From Allocatelliglobosispora scoriae (GTDB lineage: Bacteria > Actinomycetota > Actinomycetes > Mycobacteriales > Micromonosporaceae): DNA of 64,000 bases. The DNA lies in the NCBI RefSeq assembly GCF_014204945.1, contig NZ_JACHMN010000003.1, positions 1,798,001 through 1,862,000 of the forward strand, written 5' to 3'. Positions 52,283 through 60,494 of the stretch are shown here, piece by piece. A program made the position numbers and the translations under genes. The notes below the pieces were generated by a model that made no database searches, had not been told where the DNA came from, and saw only the letters and a program-made list of their open reading frames with translations. The first letter of the stretch is position 1. Each line of letters starts with the position of its first letter.

Positions 52283-52322
52283 GCTGCCTCCTCGGTCCGG
52301 GCGTCGCGGCCCTTCGCTGCAC

Positions 52323-53792
52323 TCACTGCCGACCTCCGGTGTCGCCGGGGAAGAGTTGCCCGAGCTGTCGTTTGAGGACCTTGCCCGCGTCGTTGCGCGG
52401 AAGCTGATCGAGCAGCACGACGCCGCCGGGGAGCTGGTGCTCGGCGAGCCGCTCGGCGAGGAAGGCGCGGACGGCGGCGAGGCCGAGGTCACCGGCGGTC
52501 GGTCGGGGCACGATCACCGCGGCGAGCTGCGTGCCGAGCACCGGGTGCGGCACGCCGACCACGGCGGCCTCGGCGATCGACGGGTGCTCGTGCAGCGCCG
52601 CCTCCACCTCCAGGGTGGAGATCTTGTAGGCACCCGACTTCACCACGTCGCCGTCCCGGTCGGCGAGGTAGAGGTAGCCGTCGCGCAGCCTGCCGAGGTC
52701 GCCCATGCGTACCCATCCGTCCTGAAAGGTGTGACCGGTGGCGGCGTCGTCGCCGAGGTAGCGGCGGGCGTGCGGCGAGCGCAGCCAGACCTCGCCGATC
52801 TCGCCGTCGGGCAGCGGCGACCCGGCGGGGTCGGTGATGCGCACGACGCCGGGCTGCACGCGCCCGACCGCGTCGGGGCGCGTCGGATCGAAGATCATGC
52901 TGGTCTGTGCGGGTGCGGCCTCGGTCGAGGTGTAGTAGTTGACGATCGCGGCCCGCGGGAAGGCGCGGGCGAGCCGCTGCGCGATCGCCGGCGGCAGCGG
53001 GGCGGCGGTCGACCCCACCAGGTGTACGCCGCCGAGCTCCACCCCGTCCAGCGCCCCCGAGTCGAGCAGTTCGATCGCCATCGCGGGGACCAGGAAGGCG
53101 GTGCCGACCTCGGGCAGCCGCTGTGCGAACCGGCGCGGCGTGAAACGGGGCAGCGTGACGGCCGACGGTTTGGCGCTGAGCGCGTTCATCAGCATCGTCT
53201 GCGCCGCGTTGGTGCCGATCGGGAAGGCGTGCAGGAAGCGCTGCGAGTGGGCGAGCGTCATCCGCCGGGGATGGGTCTGGACGCCCGTGGTGAGGTTGGC
53301 GTGGGTGGCGGTGACCCCCTTGGGCTCGCCGGAGGTGCCCGAGGTGAAGAGGATCTGCCCGACATCGTCGGGCCGCGCGTCGTCATCACCGTCCATGGCG
53401 GAGGCACCGATCAGCCGCTCGACCCCGGCTTGCCCGGTGATCGCCATCACCGCACCGCACGCGGCCAGGAGCTGGGCGAGCCGGGTCGGCGGCAGGGTGT
53501 CGTGCAGCGGCACGGCCACGGCGCCCGCCTTCTGGACCCCGCAGTAGGCGACGGCGAACCAGGTCCAGTCCTTGTTGGCGAAGACCAGCCCGACGGCGTC
53601 GCCCCGGACGACACCCCGGTGCCGCAGCGTCGCGGCGAGCGCGGTCGATGCGGTGTCCCACTGCTCGAAGGTGAGCGAATCGCCGCCCACCACGTCGATC
53701 GCGACCGCGCCGGGGTCGCGGGACCGCCGCAGGGCCAGCAGGCCGGGCACGGTCAGGCGCGGTAGAGGCGAGTGCTCGCCGACCCCGGACAT
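52323..53792 (-). CDS. Acyl/aryl-AMP ligase (ANL superfamily)
   Basis: A 489-residue adenylate-forming enzyme. Motifs: VGQILFTSGTSGEPKGVTAT (P-loop A3), VNYYTSTEAAPAQTSMIF (A5), GEIGEVWLRSPHARRYLG, DGWVRMGDLGRLRDGYLYLA, DRDGDVVKSGAYKISTLEVE (A8 hinge) and the C-terminal Lys in RNDAGKVLKRQL. It activates a carboxylic acid as an adenylate and transfers it to CoA or a carrier, here most likely the free carrier protein. The chain length or ring cannot be told; the A domain lacks an amino-binding Asp-type pattern, so a fatty or aryl acid is likelier than an amino acid. It is the first gene of the operon; GAGGAG lies nine bases before ATG 53792. It diverges from the second condensation gene. Confidence 0.9.
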   Translation of the reverse strand: MSGVGEHSPLPRLTVPGLLALRRSRDPGAVAIDVVGGDSLTFEQWDTASTALAATLRHRGVVRGDAVGLVFANKDWTWFAVAYCGVQKAGAVAVPLHDTLPPTRLAQLLAACGAVMAITGQAGVERLIGASAMDGDDDARPDDVGQILFTSGTSGEPKGVTATHANLTTGVQTHPRRMTLAHSQRFLHAFPIGTNAAQTMLMNALSAKPSAVTLPRFTPRRFAQRLPEVGTAFLVPAMAIELLDSGALDGVELGGVHLVGSTAAPLPPAIAQRLARAFPRAAIVNYYTSTEAAPAQTSMIFDPTRPDAVGRVQPGVVRITDPAGSPLPDGEIGEVWLRSPHARRYLGDDAATGHTFQDGWVRMGDLGRLRDGYLYLADRDGDVVKSGAYKISTLEVEAALHEHPSIAEAAVVGVPHPVLGTQLAAVIVPRPTAGDLGLAAVRAFLAERLAEHQLPGGVVLLDQLPRNDAGKVLKRQLGQLFPGDTGGRQ

Positions 53793-53841
53793 GGAGAATG
53801 GCTCCTCACGACAGCTGGAGCGGGGATCGGCATCTCGCCCG

Positions 53842-53853
53842 CGTATCGATACG
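53842..53853. promoter_or_regulatory. Palindrome upstream of the ligase operon
   Basis: CGTATCGATACG is a perfect 12-bp palindrome 50 bp before the ligase start, between the two divergent biosynthetic genes. A second, different regulator may bind here. Confidence 0.4.
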
Positions 53854-53895
53854 AGTGTGCATCTCAGTAGATCGATGAAGCATCGACCGAATGGA

Positions 53896-53927
53896 GGAAA
53901 GCGCTTTCCGTACGCGCGGCCTACGCT
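53896..53927 (+). promoter_or_regulatory. LacI-type operator over the promoter of the second condensation gene
   Basis: GGAAAGCGCTTTCC (53896-53909), then TACGCT (53922-53927) six bases before ATG 53934. With transcription starting at the ATG the operator is centred about 31 bases upstream, on top of the -35 position. The core matches the sites at 38447 and 41863 exactly. Confidence 0.75.
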
Positions 53928-53933
53928 GTCGTG

Positions 53934-55331
53934 ATGCCCGCCGAACCCTTCCTCGCCGAGCAGGTGACGGCGCCGTTCGCCGGAGCACCCGACCCCGGCG
54001 CCCCGCTCACCTGGGGCCAGCGTGCACTGTGGATCGCGATCCGCCGGCACGGTGCCAGCCACGCCATGTTCAGCCTCCGCCGGGTCGTCGCCGCACCGCG
54101 CCGGTCCACTGTCGACACGGCCGCGGCGCTGCGGGCGGTGAGCGGACTCCTCGCGCGGCACTCGTCGCTGCGGACGCGGGTGCGGACCGTCGACGGGGAG
54201 TTGCGGCAGGTGGTGGCCGAGCGCGGTGAGCAGCCGGTGCTGCTCGTGCCGATCGAGAGCCTCGGCGGCCTCGGCGCCGATGACGGGGCGGCCGCCGCGC
54301 AGCAGCTCGCCGTGCGGATCGCCGCGACCCCGTTCGACCACGAGCGGGAGTGGCCCCAGCGGATCGCCCTGCTGATGGCGGGGGAGCGCATCTGCCGGAT
54401 CGTCGTCGTCTTCAGCCACGTGACCGTCGACTTCCGGGCGGCCGAGCTGGTGCTGAAGGACCTGCGCCTGCTCCTGCTGCGCGGTGCCGTGCGGACGCCG
54501 GTGCAGCTCCAGTCGGCCGAGGTCGCCCGGATCGAGCAGGGCGAGCGCCAGCAGCGCCGCTGCGAGCGGGCCGTCCGCTACTGGCTCGACAGCTACCACC
54601 GCCTGCCCGCCGAGACGCTGCCCTACGTCGGTCCGGCCGGGTCGCCCCGCTTCCAGCGCTATCTCCTCGCCTCCGAGGCCGCCGACACCGCCGCCCGCGT
54701 CATCGCCCGGCGGGAGCGGGTGACGACCGCCACGGTGCTGCTCACCGTGGTCGCCGGGGTCGTCGCGGCGTGGTCCGGCAGCGACACCTGCGGGATCTAC
54801 ACGATGGTCGACAACCGGTCGGCCGACGACTACCGGGAAGCGATCTCGAAGCTCAACCAGCTCGGCCTCCTCGTGATCGACCTCGCCGACAAGCCCGGTT
54901 TCGCCGAGGCGCTGCCCCGGGTCTGGCACGCGGCCGTGGACGCCTACCGGCACGCCTACTACGACCCGGAGGAGATGGCGCGGGCGCACGAGGAGGCGGG
55001 CCTGCCCTACGCCACCGGCATCAACAAGCACTGCTACTTCAACGACATCCGGCTCCTGCCGGACGCCGAGAGCTCCGGCCGGGCCGCCGACGAGGCGGCC
55101 CTGCGGGCGGCGATGTCGCGCAGCACGTTCACCCTGGCCGAAGGGCTGGAGACGTTCACCTGGCGGATGCGGGTCGAGATCGTCGACGCGACCGGCGGGA
55201 TGGGCTTGGCGGTCACCGGCGACACGGGCTACCTGCCGACCGAGGTCGCCGAGCGGTTCCTGCGCGACCTCGAACGCCTGCTCGTCGACGCCGCGGTGGC
55301 GGACCTGCCCTGGCCGTGGACAGCCCGGTAG
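53934..55331 (+). CDS. Stand-alone condensation-like protein with altered motif
   Basis: A 465-residue condensation-superfamily protein. It begins LTWGQRALWIAIRRHGASHA (C1-like), has RHSSLRTRV (C2), and the catalytic block SHVTVDF at 161-167 where the usual HHxxxDG is expected: the second His (162) and Asp (166) are kept, but the first His is Ser and the Gly is Phe. The C-terminal lobe (CGIYTMVDNRSADDYREAIS, NKHCYFNDIRLLPD) is divergent. It could be a condensation or acyltransferase enzyme with an unusual acceptor, as in PapA-like or stand-alone C proteins. TACGCT ends six bases before the ATG with no ribosome site, so it is leaderless. Its operator ties it to the regulon. Confidence 0.85.
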   Translation: MPAEPFLAEQVTAPFAGAPDPGAPLTWGQRALWIAIRRHGASHAMFSLRRVVAAPRRSTVDTAAALRAVSGLLARHSSLRTRVRTVDGELRQVVAERGEQPVLLVPIESLGGLGADDGAAAAQQLAVRIAATPFDHEREWPQRIALLMAGERICRIVVVFSHVTVDFRAAELVLKDLRLLLLRGAVRTPVQLQSAEVARIEQGERQQRRCERAVRYWLDSYHRLPAETLPYVGPAGSPRFQRYLLASEAADTAARVIARRERVTTATVLLTVVAGVVAAWSGSDTCGIYTMVDNRSADDYREAISKLNQLGLLVIDLADKPGFAEALPRVWHAAVDAYRHAYYDPEEMARAHEEAGLPYATGINKHCYFNDIRLLPDAESSGRAADEAALRAAMSRSTFTLAEGLETFTWRMRVEIVDATGGMGLAVTGDTGYLPTEVAERFLRDLERLLVDAAVADLPWPWTAR

Positions 55332-55349
55332 CTCTCGCCAGGTGCGTGT

Positions 55350-55411
55350 CACGTTTTGCAGCACAGCGTGGCCATTCGTGAAGCGGAGACCACGCCGTGC
55401 TGCAAAACGTG
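55350..55411. terminator. Long hairpin, CACGTTTTGCAGCA family, second copy
   Basis: Twenty-two-base arms (55350-55371, 55390-55411) pair with one mismatch around an 18-base loop. Stem sequence is CACGTTTTGCAGCACAGCGT, differing by one base over that stretch from the hairpin at 35490. It begins 19 bases after the condensation gene stop. Confidence 0.8.
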
Positions 55412-55442
55412 GCAGGGTGGCGGCGAAAAGGGAGGCGGCGAC

Positions 55443-56189
55443 ATGTCCACCGAGCCGTTGTACGACACCATCGGAGCCACCTATACCGTCACGCGGCGTA
55501 CCGAGCCGAGGATCGCGGCAGCGGTCTGGGCCGCGCTCGGCGACGCGCGGACGGTCGTGAACGTCGGGGCCGGGACCGGCTCCTACGAGCCCGTCGACCG
55601 CGACGTGACCGCGGTGGAGCCGTCGGCCGTCATGCGCGCGCAGCGCCCGGCGGATGCGGCGCCCTGCGTGGCCGGCTCCGCGGAGAGCCTCCCGTTCGAG
55701 GACCGGTCCTTCGACGCCGCGATGGCCTTCGCCACCATCCACCACTGGCCGGACCCGATCGCGGGCCTGCGCGAGATGCGGCGCGTGGCCCGCCGCGTGG
55801 TGGTCTTCACGCACGACACCAGCGCCGAGGGCTGGCTGGACCGGTTCTGGCTCATTCGCGACTACGTGCCCGAGATCGCCGACCTCCTGCATGGCCGGCC
55901 ATCGGTGAACGAGCTGGCCGACGCGATCGGCGCCCGCCTGGAGCCGGTGCCCATTCCGTGGGACTGCGTCGACGGCTTCTTCGAGGCCTACTGGCGCCGG
56001 CCGGAGGTCTACCTCGACGAGCAGGTCCGGCGCGGGATGTCGGTGTGGGCCAGGGTCGGGCCGCAGGTCGAGCAGCGAGCGGTGCGCGAACTCCGTGCCG
56101 ACCTCGCCTCGGGCAGGTGGGCCGAGCGCAACCGCGACCTCGCCGGGCTCGACGCCGCCGAGCTCGGCCTGCGCCTGCTCATCGCCTGA
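55443..56189 (+). CDS. Class I SAM-dependent methyltransferase
   Basis: A 248-residue methyltransferase: LYDTIGATYTVTRRTEPRIA, motif I VVNVGAGTGSYEPVDRDVTA, VEPSAVMRAQRP, then SAESLPFEDRSFDAAMAFAT and IHHWPDPIAGLREMRRVARR. GGGAGG precedes the ATG. It is separated from the biosynthetic genes by a strong terminator, so membership in that cluster is unclear. Substrate unknown. Confidence 0.88.
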   Translation: MSTEPLYDTIGATYTVTRRTEPRIAAAVWAALGDARTVVNVGAGTGSYEPVDRDVTAVEPSAVMRAQRPADAAPCVAGSAESLPFEDRSFDAAMAFATIHHWPDPIAGLREMRRVARRVVVFTHDTSAEGWLDRFWLIRDYVPEIADLLHGRPSVNELADAIGARLEPVPIPWDCVDGFFEAYWRRPEVYLDEQVRRGMSVWARVGPQVEQRAVRELRADLASGRWAERNRDLAGLDAAELGLRLLIA

Positions 56190-56196
56190 GCCGCCC

Positions 56197-56607
56197 TTAC
56201 GCAGTGGCGGGCCGGCGCAGCTCCTCCCCGAGGACGTGGTGGTTGTGGTAGTCGCGGGTCTCGACGATCTCGCCGTCGCGGACGCGGAAGAGCTGGATGT
56301 TGGCGATCCGGAACTCGTGCCCGGTGTGCGTCGCGCGGGCGCGGTAGTCGTACTCCGCGATGAGGACCTCGGGGTCGAGCGTCTGGTGCAGGACGACGTT
56401 CTCCACCCGGAACTCGAGCGGCGCCCCGTCGGCGAGCGCCAGGTGCGCCTCGATGGCGGCCCGTCCCTCCAGGTGCACCGGGTGGGGAAGCGCGAACGGC
56501 ATCCGGACCTGCGCGTCGGCCGCGTAATGAACGGCGAGCTCCTGCCATCGTCCAGAGTGGATGATCTCCGTGCGCAGGTCGAAGATCTCCTGGGGGGTGA
56601 GGCTCAT
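56197..56607 (-). CDS. SnoaL-like polyketide cyclase-fold protein
   Basis: A 136-residue SnoaL/NTF2-like protein: MSLTPQEIFDLRTEIIHSGR, VRMPFALPHPVHLEGRAAIE, EVLIAEYDYRARATHTGHEF, IANIQLFRVRDGEIVETRDY, HNHHVLGEEL. The cone-shaped fold binds small hydrophobic ligands and can act as a cyclase, isomerase or scavenger. GAGGGAG lies before the ATG at 56607. It is transcribed divergently from a TetR regulator across twin operators, so it is probably inducible by the TetR ligand. Confidence 0.88.
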   Translation of the reverse strand: MSLTPQEIFDLRTEIIHSGRWQELAVHYAADAQVRMPFALPHPVHLEGRAAIEAHLALADGAPLEFRVENVVLHQTLDPEVLIAEYDYRARATHTGHEFRIANIQLFRVRDGEIVETRDYHNHHVLGEELRRPATA

Positions 56608-56628
56608 GGCGGCTCCCTCGGTTAGAAT

Positions 56629-56673
56629 CGGAGTAAGCACTCCGTTAATTCGACTATATGGAGTGGACACTCC
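56629..56673. promoter_or_regulatory. Twin TetR operators between SnoaL and TetR genes
   Basis: CGGAGTAAGCACTCCG (56629-56644) and the related GGAGTGGACACTCC (56660-56673, flanked by T and G) are inverted repeats with the same GGAGTN4ACTCC-type half-sites, centred about 30 bp apart. Confidence 0.75.
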
Positions 56674-56683
56674 GATTGTCTAG

Positions 56684-57256
56684 GTGGACCCCGTGACGAC
56701 TGCCAAACCGCTGCGCGCCGACGCGCAGCGCAACCGCGCCCGGCTGCTCGAAGCGGCGGAGGCGGTCTTCGCGGGCAGCGGTGCCGGTGCGTCGACGGAG
56801 GAGGTCGCCCGGGTGGCCGGGGTCGGCATCGGTACGGTCTTCCGCCACTTCCCGACGAAGGAAGCGCTGCTGGAGGCGGTCTACGTCGGCCGGCTGGAGC
56901 GGTTCGCCGCCGAGGCGGAAGAACTCACCTCCTCGGTCGACCCGGTCGCCGCGCTCCTCGGCTTCTTCACCCGGACCGTGCAGCAGGCGGCGACGAAGAA
57001 CGCGCTGGCCGAGGCGCTCTCGGCGGCCGGTGTCTCGACCGAGCACGCGAACTCGACCGCCGGGACCGCGCTGCGCACCGCGCTGACGACCCTGCTCGAC
57101 CGAGCTCAGCGAGCCGGTGGGGTCCGGTCCGACATCGGGATCGGCGACCTGGTGGGCCTCATGATCGGCGCGTCGCACGCGGTGTCGGGAAAGGACGACG
57201 CCGCCCGGGACCGCATCATCGCCGTGGTGGTGGACGGCCTGTCCGCCCGCCGCTAA
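56684..57256 (+). CDS. TetR-family regulator
   Basis: A 190-residue TetR protein: RLLEAAEAVFAGSGAGASTE, EVARVAGVGIGTVFRHFPT, KEALLEAVYVGRLERFA, then a helical ligand domain ending DRIIAVVVDGLSARR. The start is GTG 56684 or GTG 56693; neither has a ribosome site. It most likely controls the divergent SnoaL gene through the twin palindromes. Its last four bases overlap the convergent CHAT gene stop. Confidence 0.88.
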   Translation: MDPVTTAKPLRADAQRNRARLLEAAEAVFAGSGAGASTEEVARVAGVGIGTVFRHFPTKEALLEAVYVGRLERFAAEAEELTSSVDPVAALLGFFTRTVQQAATKNALAEALSAAGVSTEHANSTAGTALRTALTTLLDRAQRAGGVRSDIGIGDLVGLMIGASHAVSGKDDAARDRIIAVVVDGLSARR

Positions 57257-60200
57257 TAGGTCTCGAGCTCCTCGACCAGGGCACGTGCCCGCTTCAGCAG
57301 TGCGGGCGGGGCATCGCCCAGCGACAGCAGGTCGCGTTCCGCGGTACGCGCGTAGAGCAGCGCCTCGGCGTACCGCTGTCCGCGCTGGATCAGGTGGTTG
57401 GCGAAATCGCCCCGGCTCTGCGCGGACCGGAGCACCGCACCGGCCTCGTCGTGACCGGCGATCGCCGTGCGGAAGTGGGTGTCCGCCTCCGCCCACAGCG
57501 CCATCATCCCCGCGATGCCGCCGAGCTGGTGGTGCAGGGACGCGACGGTCGCGCGGTCCTCATGACCCTGCCATCGCAGGGCCGCCTGGTAGTAGCCGTA
57601 CGCGGACCGCAGGCAGGCCGCCTGCTCCTCGGTGACGGGCACGGTGAACCTGCCCTCGATCCCGTCCCGGCGGACCTGCTCGCCGATCGCGTCCAGGTTC
57701 TCCTCGACGATCTGGTCGAACCGGCTCAGCATCAGGGCGCCCAGCCCGTCGAAGACGCGAGCGCGGTGCCGGGTGTCGGAGTCGGGCCCGAGATCCAGCG
57801 CCTCCTCCAGGCAGACGCGGGCCCGGTCGAAGTCGCCGTCGTTGCGGTACGCGTGGCCGAGGTCGATCAGGGCGGAGGCTTCGAGCGCGGTGTCGGAGAT
57901 CCGGTGCGCGAGATCGACGGCGCGGCGGATGTCGTCGACGGAACCGTCGCGCAGCAGCTGGATCGCCTGGCTGCGCAGCGCCACCTGCCGAAGGTCGTCG
58001 TCGCCGTCGAGATCGCCGGCGATGAGGTCCCGGCGGGCGGCGGCGATCCCCCCGCGGGCGATCGGGTCGCCCCGGCGGGCGGCGAGGGCGTCGGCGTAGT
58101 CGAGCAGCACTCCCCGCAGGCTCACATCGACGAAGTTCACCTCCGGCTGCGGCAGGAGCGTCGCCGGGTCGAGCAGGACGGGCTGGAGGCGTTCGGCCAT
58201 GGCGTACCAGGCGTCCAGGCGGTGGCCCTGCTCGTAGAGCATGCGCAGAGCCTGCAGCGGGCCGAGCAGCTCGTCGGCGCGGCCCCGGGTGAACGCGAGC
58301 TCGAACGCGTGGACGAGGTTCCGCTCCTCCAGCGCGATGATGTTGAGCGTGTCGCGGTTGCCGAGGTTGTATGCCCAGAAGAGCCCGTGCCCGAAGAGCG
58401 CGACCGACCGGCAGTAGGCCTCCTCGATCACCTCCGGCGTGCCCTGTCCGGCGGTGACGAGCTGGTGGAGGGCGTGCCGGAGGAAGGGGTGCGGGCCGTA
58501 GTGCTCGCCGTCGAGCCGCGTGAACCAGCCGAGATCGGCGACGCGGTCGAGGATCGCCGCCGCCTCGGCGTAGGTCAGGTCGGACGGCAGCTGCAGCGCG
58601 CGGTGCATCCGGATCAGGTGGTGGGCGGAGACGACGTCGCGGAAGGGCAGCAGGAGGGTGAGCGCCGAGCGCTGCGCGGCGGGCAGGCCGGCGAGAGCCC
58701 TCGATGCCGCGCCCGAGGGATCCGCGGTCACGCGGCCGGTGCCGAGGTCCGCGACGGGCGGCGCGGCCCCGCTGGTCAGCAGCCGGATCGCCGCGGGGTG
58801 GCCCTGGCAGAAGGCCCGGTCGGCCGGGGACCACACACCCGCGAGCTCGTCGCTCTCCGCCGGTGACAGGGGCCGGACCTGAAGCCGCCGGACGGTCGCC
58901 GGGAGCCAGGCGGCGCGGTCGCGCGATGTCAGGAGCAGCCGGACCGGTCCGCCGGCCAGGGCGGCGATCCGGTCGGCGAGCGCCCGCCGGTCGGCCTCGG
59001 GCCAGGAGGCGGTCCGCTCCAGCCCGTCCCAGATCCAGATGGCCGGTGCGTCGGCAGCCGGCTCGGCGAAGCCCGCCTCGGGCTCGGCACCGAAGCTGCC
59101 CCGGTGCAGCGGCCCGTCGACACCCCGGCTGGACCTGTACCACTCGGCGAAGTCCTCGGCGAGAGCGGACTTGCCGACACCGGCCGCACCCCAGAGCACG
59201 ATCGCGTTGCCGGTGTCGAAGGCTCGATCGATGGAGATCGTGAGGTCGTCGCGGCCGACGAAGACCGGTGCCGCCGCGGCGGGTGCGGGCCGGTCGTCGG
59301 CGGTGACCGCCACCGGCGCGGCCTGCAGGATCACCGGCACCAGCCACTCACCGTAAGCCTCGTCCGCGGCGAGCCCGGCCCGGGCGACCGAGGCGGCGTG
59401 GCCCAGCGTGCGGCCCTGGAACAGCAGGTCGTAGAGGGTGGTGACGAAGGTGGTCGCGGTGGAGACGTAGATGTCGTAGCGCATCGCGACGACCGCCTTC
59501 ACCCCGGCGTCGAGGCACCGGCGGGCCAGCGAGGTGTAGCCGGTCCCGTCCCGCGACGACTCCGACCGGCCGGAGCTGCAGGCGTTGAGGACGAGCGCCT
59601 CGACACCGTGGGTCGAAAGGGCCTCGCCCAGCTGGGCTCCGCTGACCAGCCGCCGGTTGCCCGGGGCGCCGGGCTGCTCGAAGACGGCGTACCCCTCGGG
59701 ATCTCCGCCGGTCGGGCCGATGAGGCCGTGCCCGTCGAAGTGCACCAGGTGGTAGGGCTGCCCGCTCGCCGCGGCCGCTTCCAGCCGGCGCGACAGGGCC
59801 GCGAAGGTCGGCGGGCGCAGCACGTCGATGCGCGGGCCGCCACCGGCGGCGTGGCGGATCAGCCGGCCCGCGATGGAGCGGAAGGGCACGTCCAGGTCGG
59901 CGTGGGGGCGCGCGACGACGAGCAGGATCCGCAGCGGACCGGACAGGACGGTCACCGGGGCGGGGTCCGGGCGGCGCACCGTGTGCGCGAAGGAGCGCGC
60001 GGCGAGCGCCGGGCGGATGCCGCTGCCGGGGTCGCGGAGCATCTCGAACGGGATCGGCACGCTCCCGGCCAGGTCCGCGTCGATCTCCCAGTCCAGCCCG
60101 GCGATGTCGGCCCGCGCGCTCGACCAGATCTCGCGGGCCGCCGGATCGCCGTCGAAGATGCCCGTGAACAGCTCCCCGCCGAGCCGCTCGATCAGGGCGG

Positions 60201-60429
60201 CGCTCGCCGCCGCGACGGCGGGCGCCGGATCCGCGGGGAACTCCCGGAAATCCTCCAGGTACCACCGGATGCTCTCGCGCTCCCAGGCCCCCACCGGCAG
60301 GGGCGGCAGGGCGACGGTCGCGGTGAGCGAGTCCGCCTCGCGGTCCAGCCGAAGGTCGAGGGTGACGCCCGAGCCGCCGGGTTGGTGCGAGCGCCCGATC
60401 CACAGCATGTCGTGATTCGAACATGGCAT
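57253..60429 (-). CDS. CHAT protease / STAND NTPase / TPR protein
   Basis: A 1058-residue protein with a caspase-like CHAT domain (about 120-380), then an NTPase and helical repeats. The putative dyad is His234 in VHFDGHGLIG and Cys284 in LVLNACSSGRSE, both in standard CHAT contexts. The NTPase has Walker A WGAAGVGKSALA at 414-421 and a Walker B-like AIWIWDGLERT, followed by VRLLLTSRDRAAW. The last 400 residues are TPR-like (ASALIDLGHAYRNDGDFDRA). The layout is that of protease-effector STAND systems, in which ligand sensing through TPRs triggers NTPase oligomerisation and CHAT proteolysis of a partner. ATG 60408 is an alternative start. It diverges from a TPR protein that may be its partner. 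Confidence 0.9.
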   Translation of the reverse strand: MPCSNHDMLWIGRSHQPGGSGVTLDLRLDREADSLTATVALPPLPVGAWERESIRWYLEDFREFPADPAPAVAAASAALIERLGGELFTGIFDGDPAAREIWSSARADIAGLDWEIDADLAGSVPIPFEMLRDPGSGIRPALAARSFAHTVRRPDPAPVTVLSGPLRILLVVARPHADLDVPFRSIAGRLIRHAAGGGPRIDVLRPPTFAALSRRLEAAAASGQPYHLVHFDGHGLIGPTGGDPEGYAVFEQPGAPGNRRLVSGAQLGEALSTHGVEALVLNACSSGRSESSRDGTGYTSLARRCLDAGVKAVVAMRYDIYVSTATTFVTTLYDLLFQGRTLGHAASVARAGLAADEAYGEWLVPVILQAAPVAVTADDRPAPAAAAPVFVGRDDLTISIDRAFDTGNAIVLWGAAGVGKSALAEDFAEWYRSSRGVDGPLHRGSFGAEPEAGFAEPAADAPAIWIWDGLERTASWPEADRRALADRIAALAGGPVRLLLTSRDRAAWLPATVRRLQVRPLSPAESDELAGVWSPADRAFCQGHPAAIRLLTSGAAPPVADLGTGRVTADPSGAASRALAGLPAAQRSALTLLLPFRDVVSAHHLIRMHRALQLPSDLTYAEAAAILDRVADLGWFTRLDGEHYGPHPFLRHALHQLVTAGQGTPEVIEEAYCRSVALFGHGLFWAYNLGNRDTLNIIALEERNLVHAFELAFTRGRADELLGPLQALRMLYEQGHRLDAWYAMAERLQPVLLDPATLLPQPEVNFVDVSLRGVLLDYADALAARRGDPIARGGIAAARRDLIAGDLDGDDDLRQVALRSQAIQLLRDGSVDDIRRAVDLAHRISDTALEASALIDLGHAYRNDGDFDRARVCLEEALDLGPDSDTRHRARVFDGLGALMLSRFDQIVEENLDAIGEQVRRDGIEGRFTVPVTEEQAACLRSAYGYYQAALRWQGHEDRATVASLHHQLGGIAGMMALWAEADTHFRTAIAGHDEAGAVLRSAQSRGDFANHLIQRGQRYAEALLYARTAERDLLSLGDAPPALLKRARALVEELETY

Positions 60430-60448
60430 CGACAGGAGCGAAAGCGAG

Positions 60449-60458
60449 ACCCTACCGT
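60449..60458. promoter_or_regulatory. Overlapping divergent -10 elements
   Basis: ACCCTACCGT reads TAGGGT on the minus strand (60454-60449) and TACCGT on the plus strand (60453-60458), so the CHAT gene and the TPR gene may be driven by one bidirectional promoter. Confidence 0.45.
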
Positions 60459-60494
60459 GTGCCGCGGAGCCGACACCCGGCCGGAGGAGGGCTC

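Noticed and set aside
53793-55892. N-terminal extension of the ligase frame across the divergent condensation gene
   Set aside because: It is antisense to a well-supported gene and lacks ligase motifs; ATG 53792 has a ribosome site.
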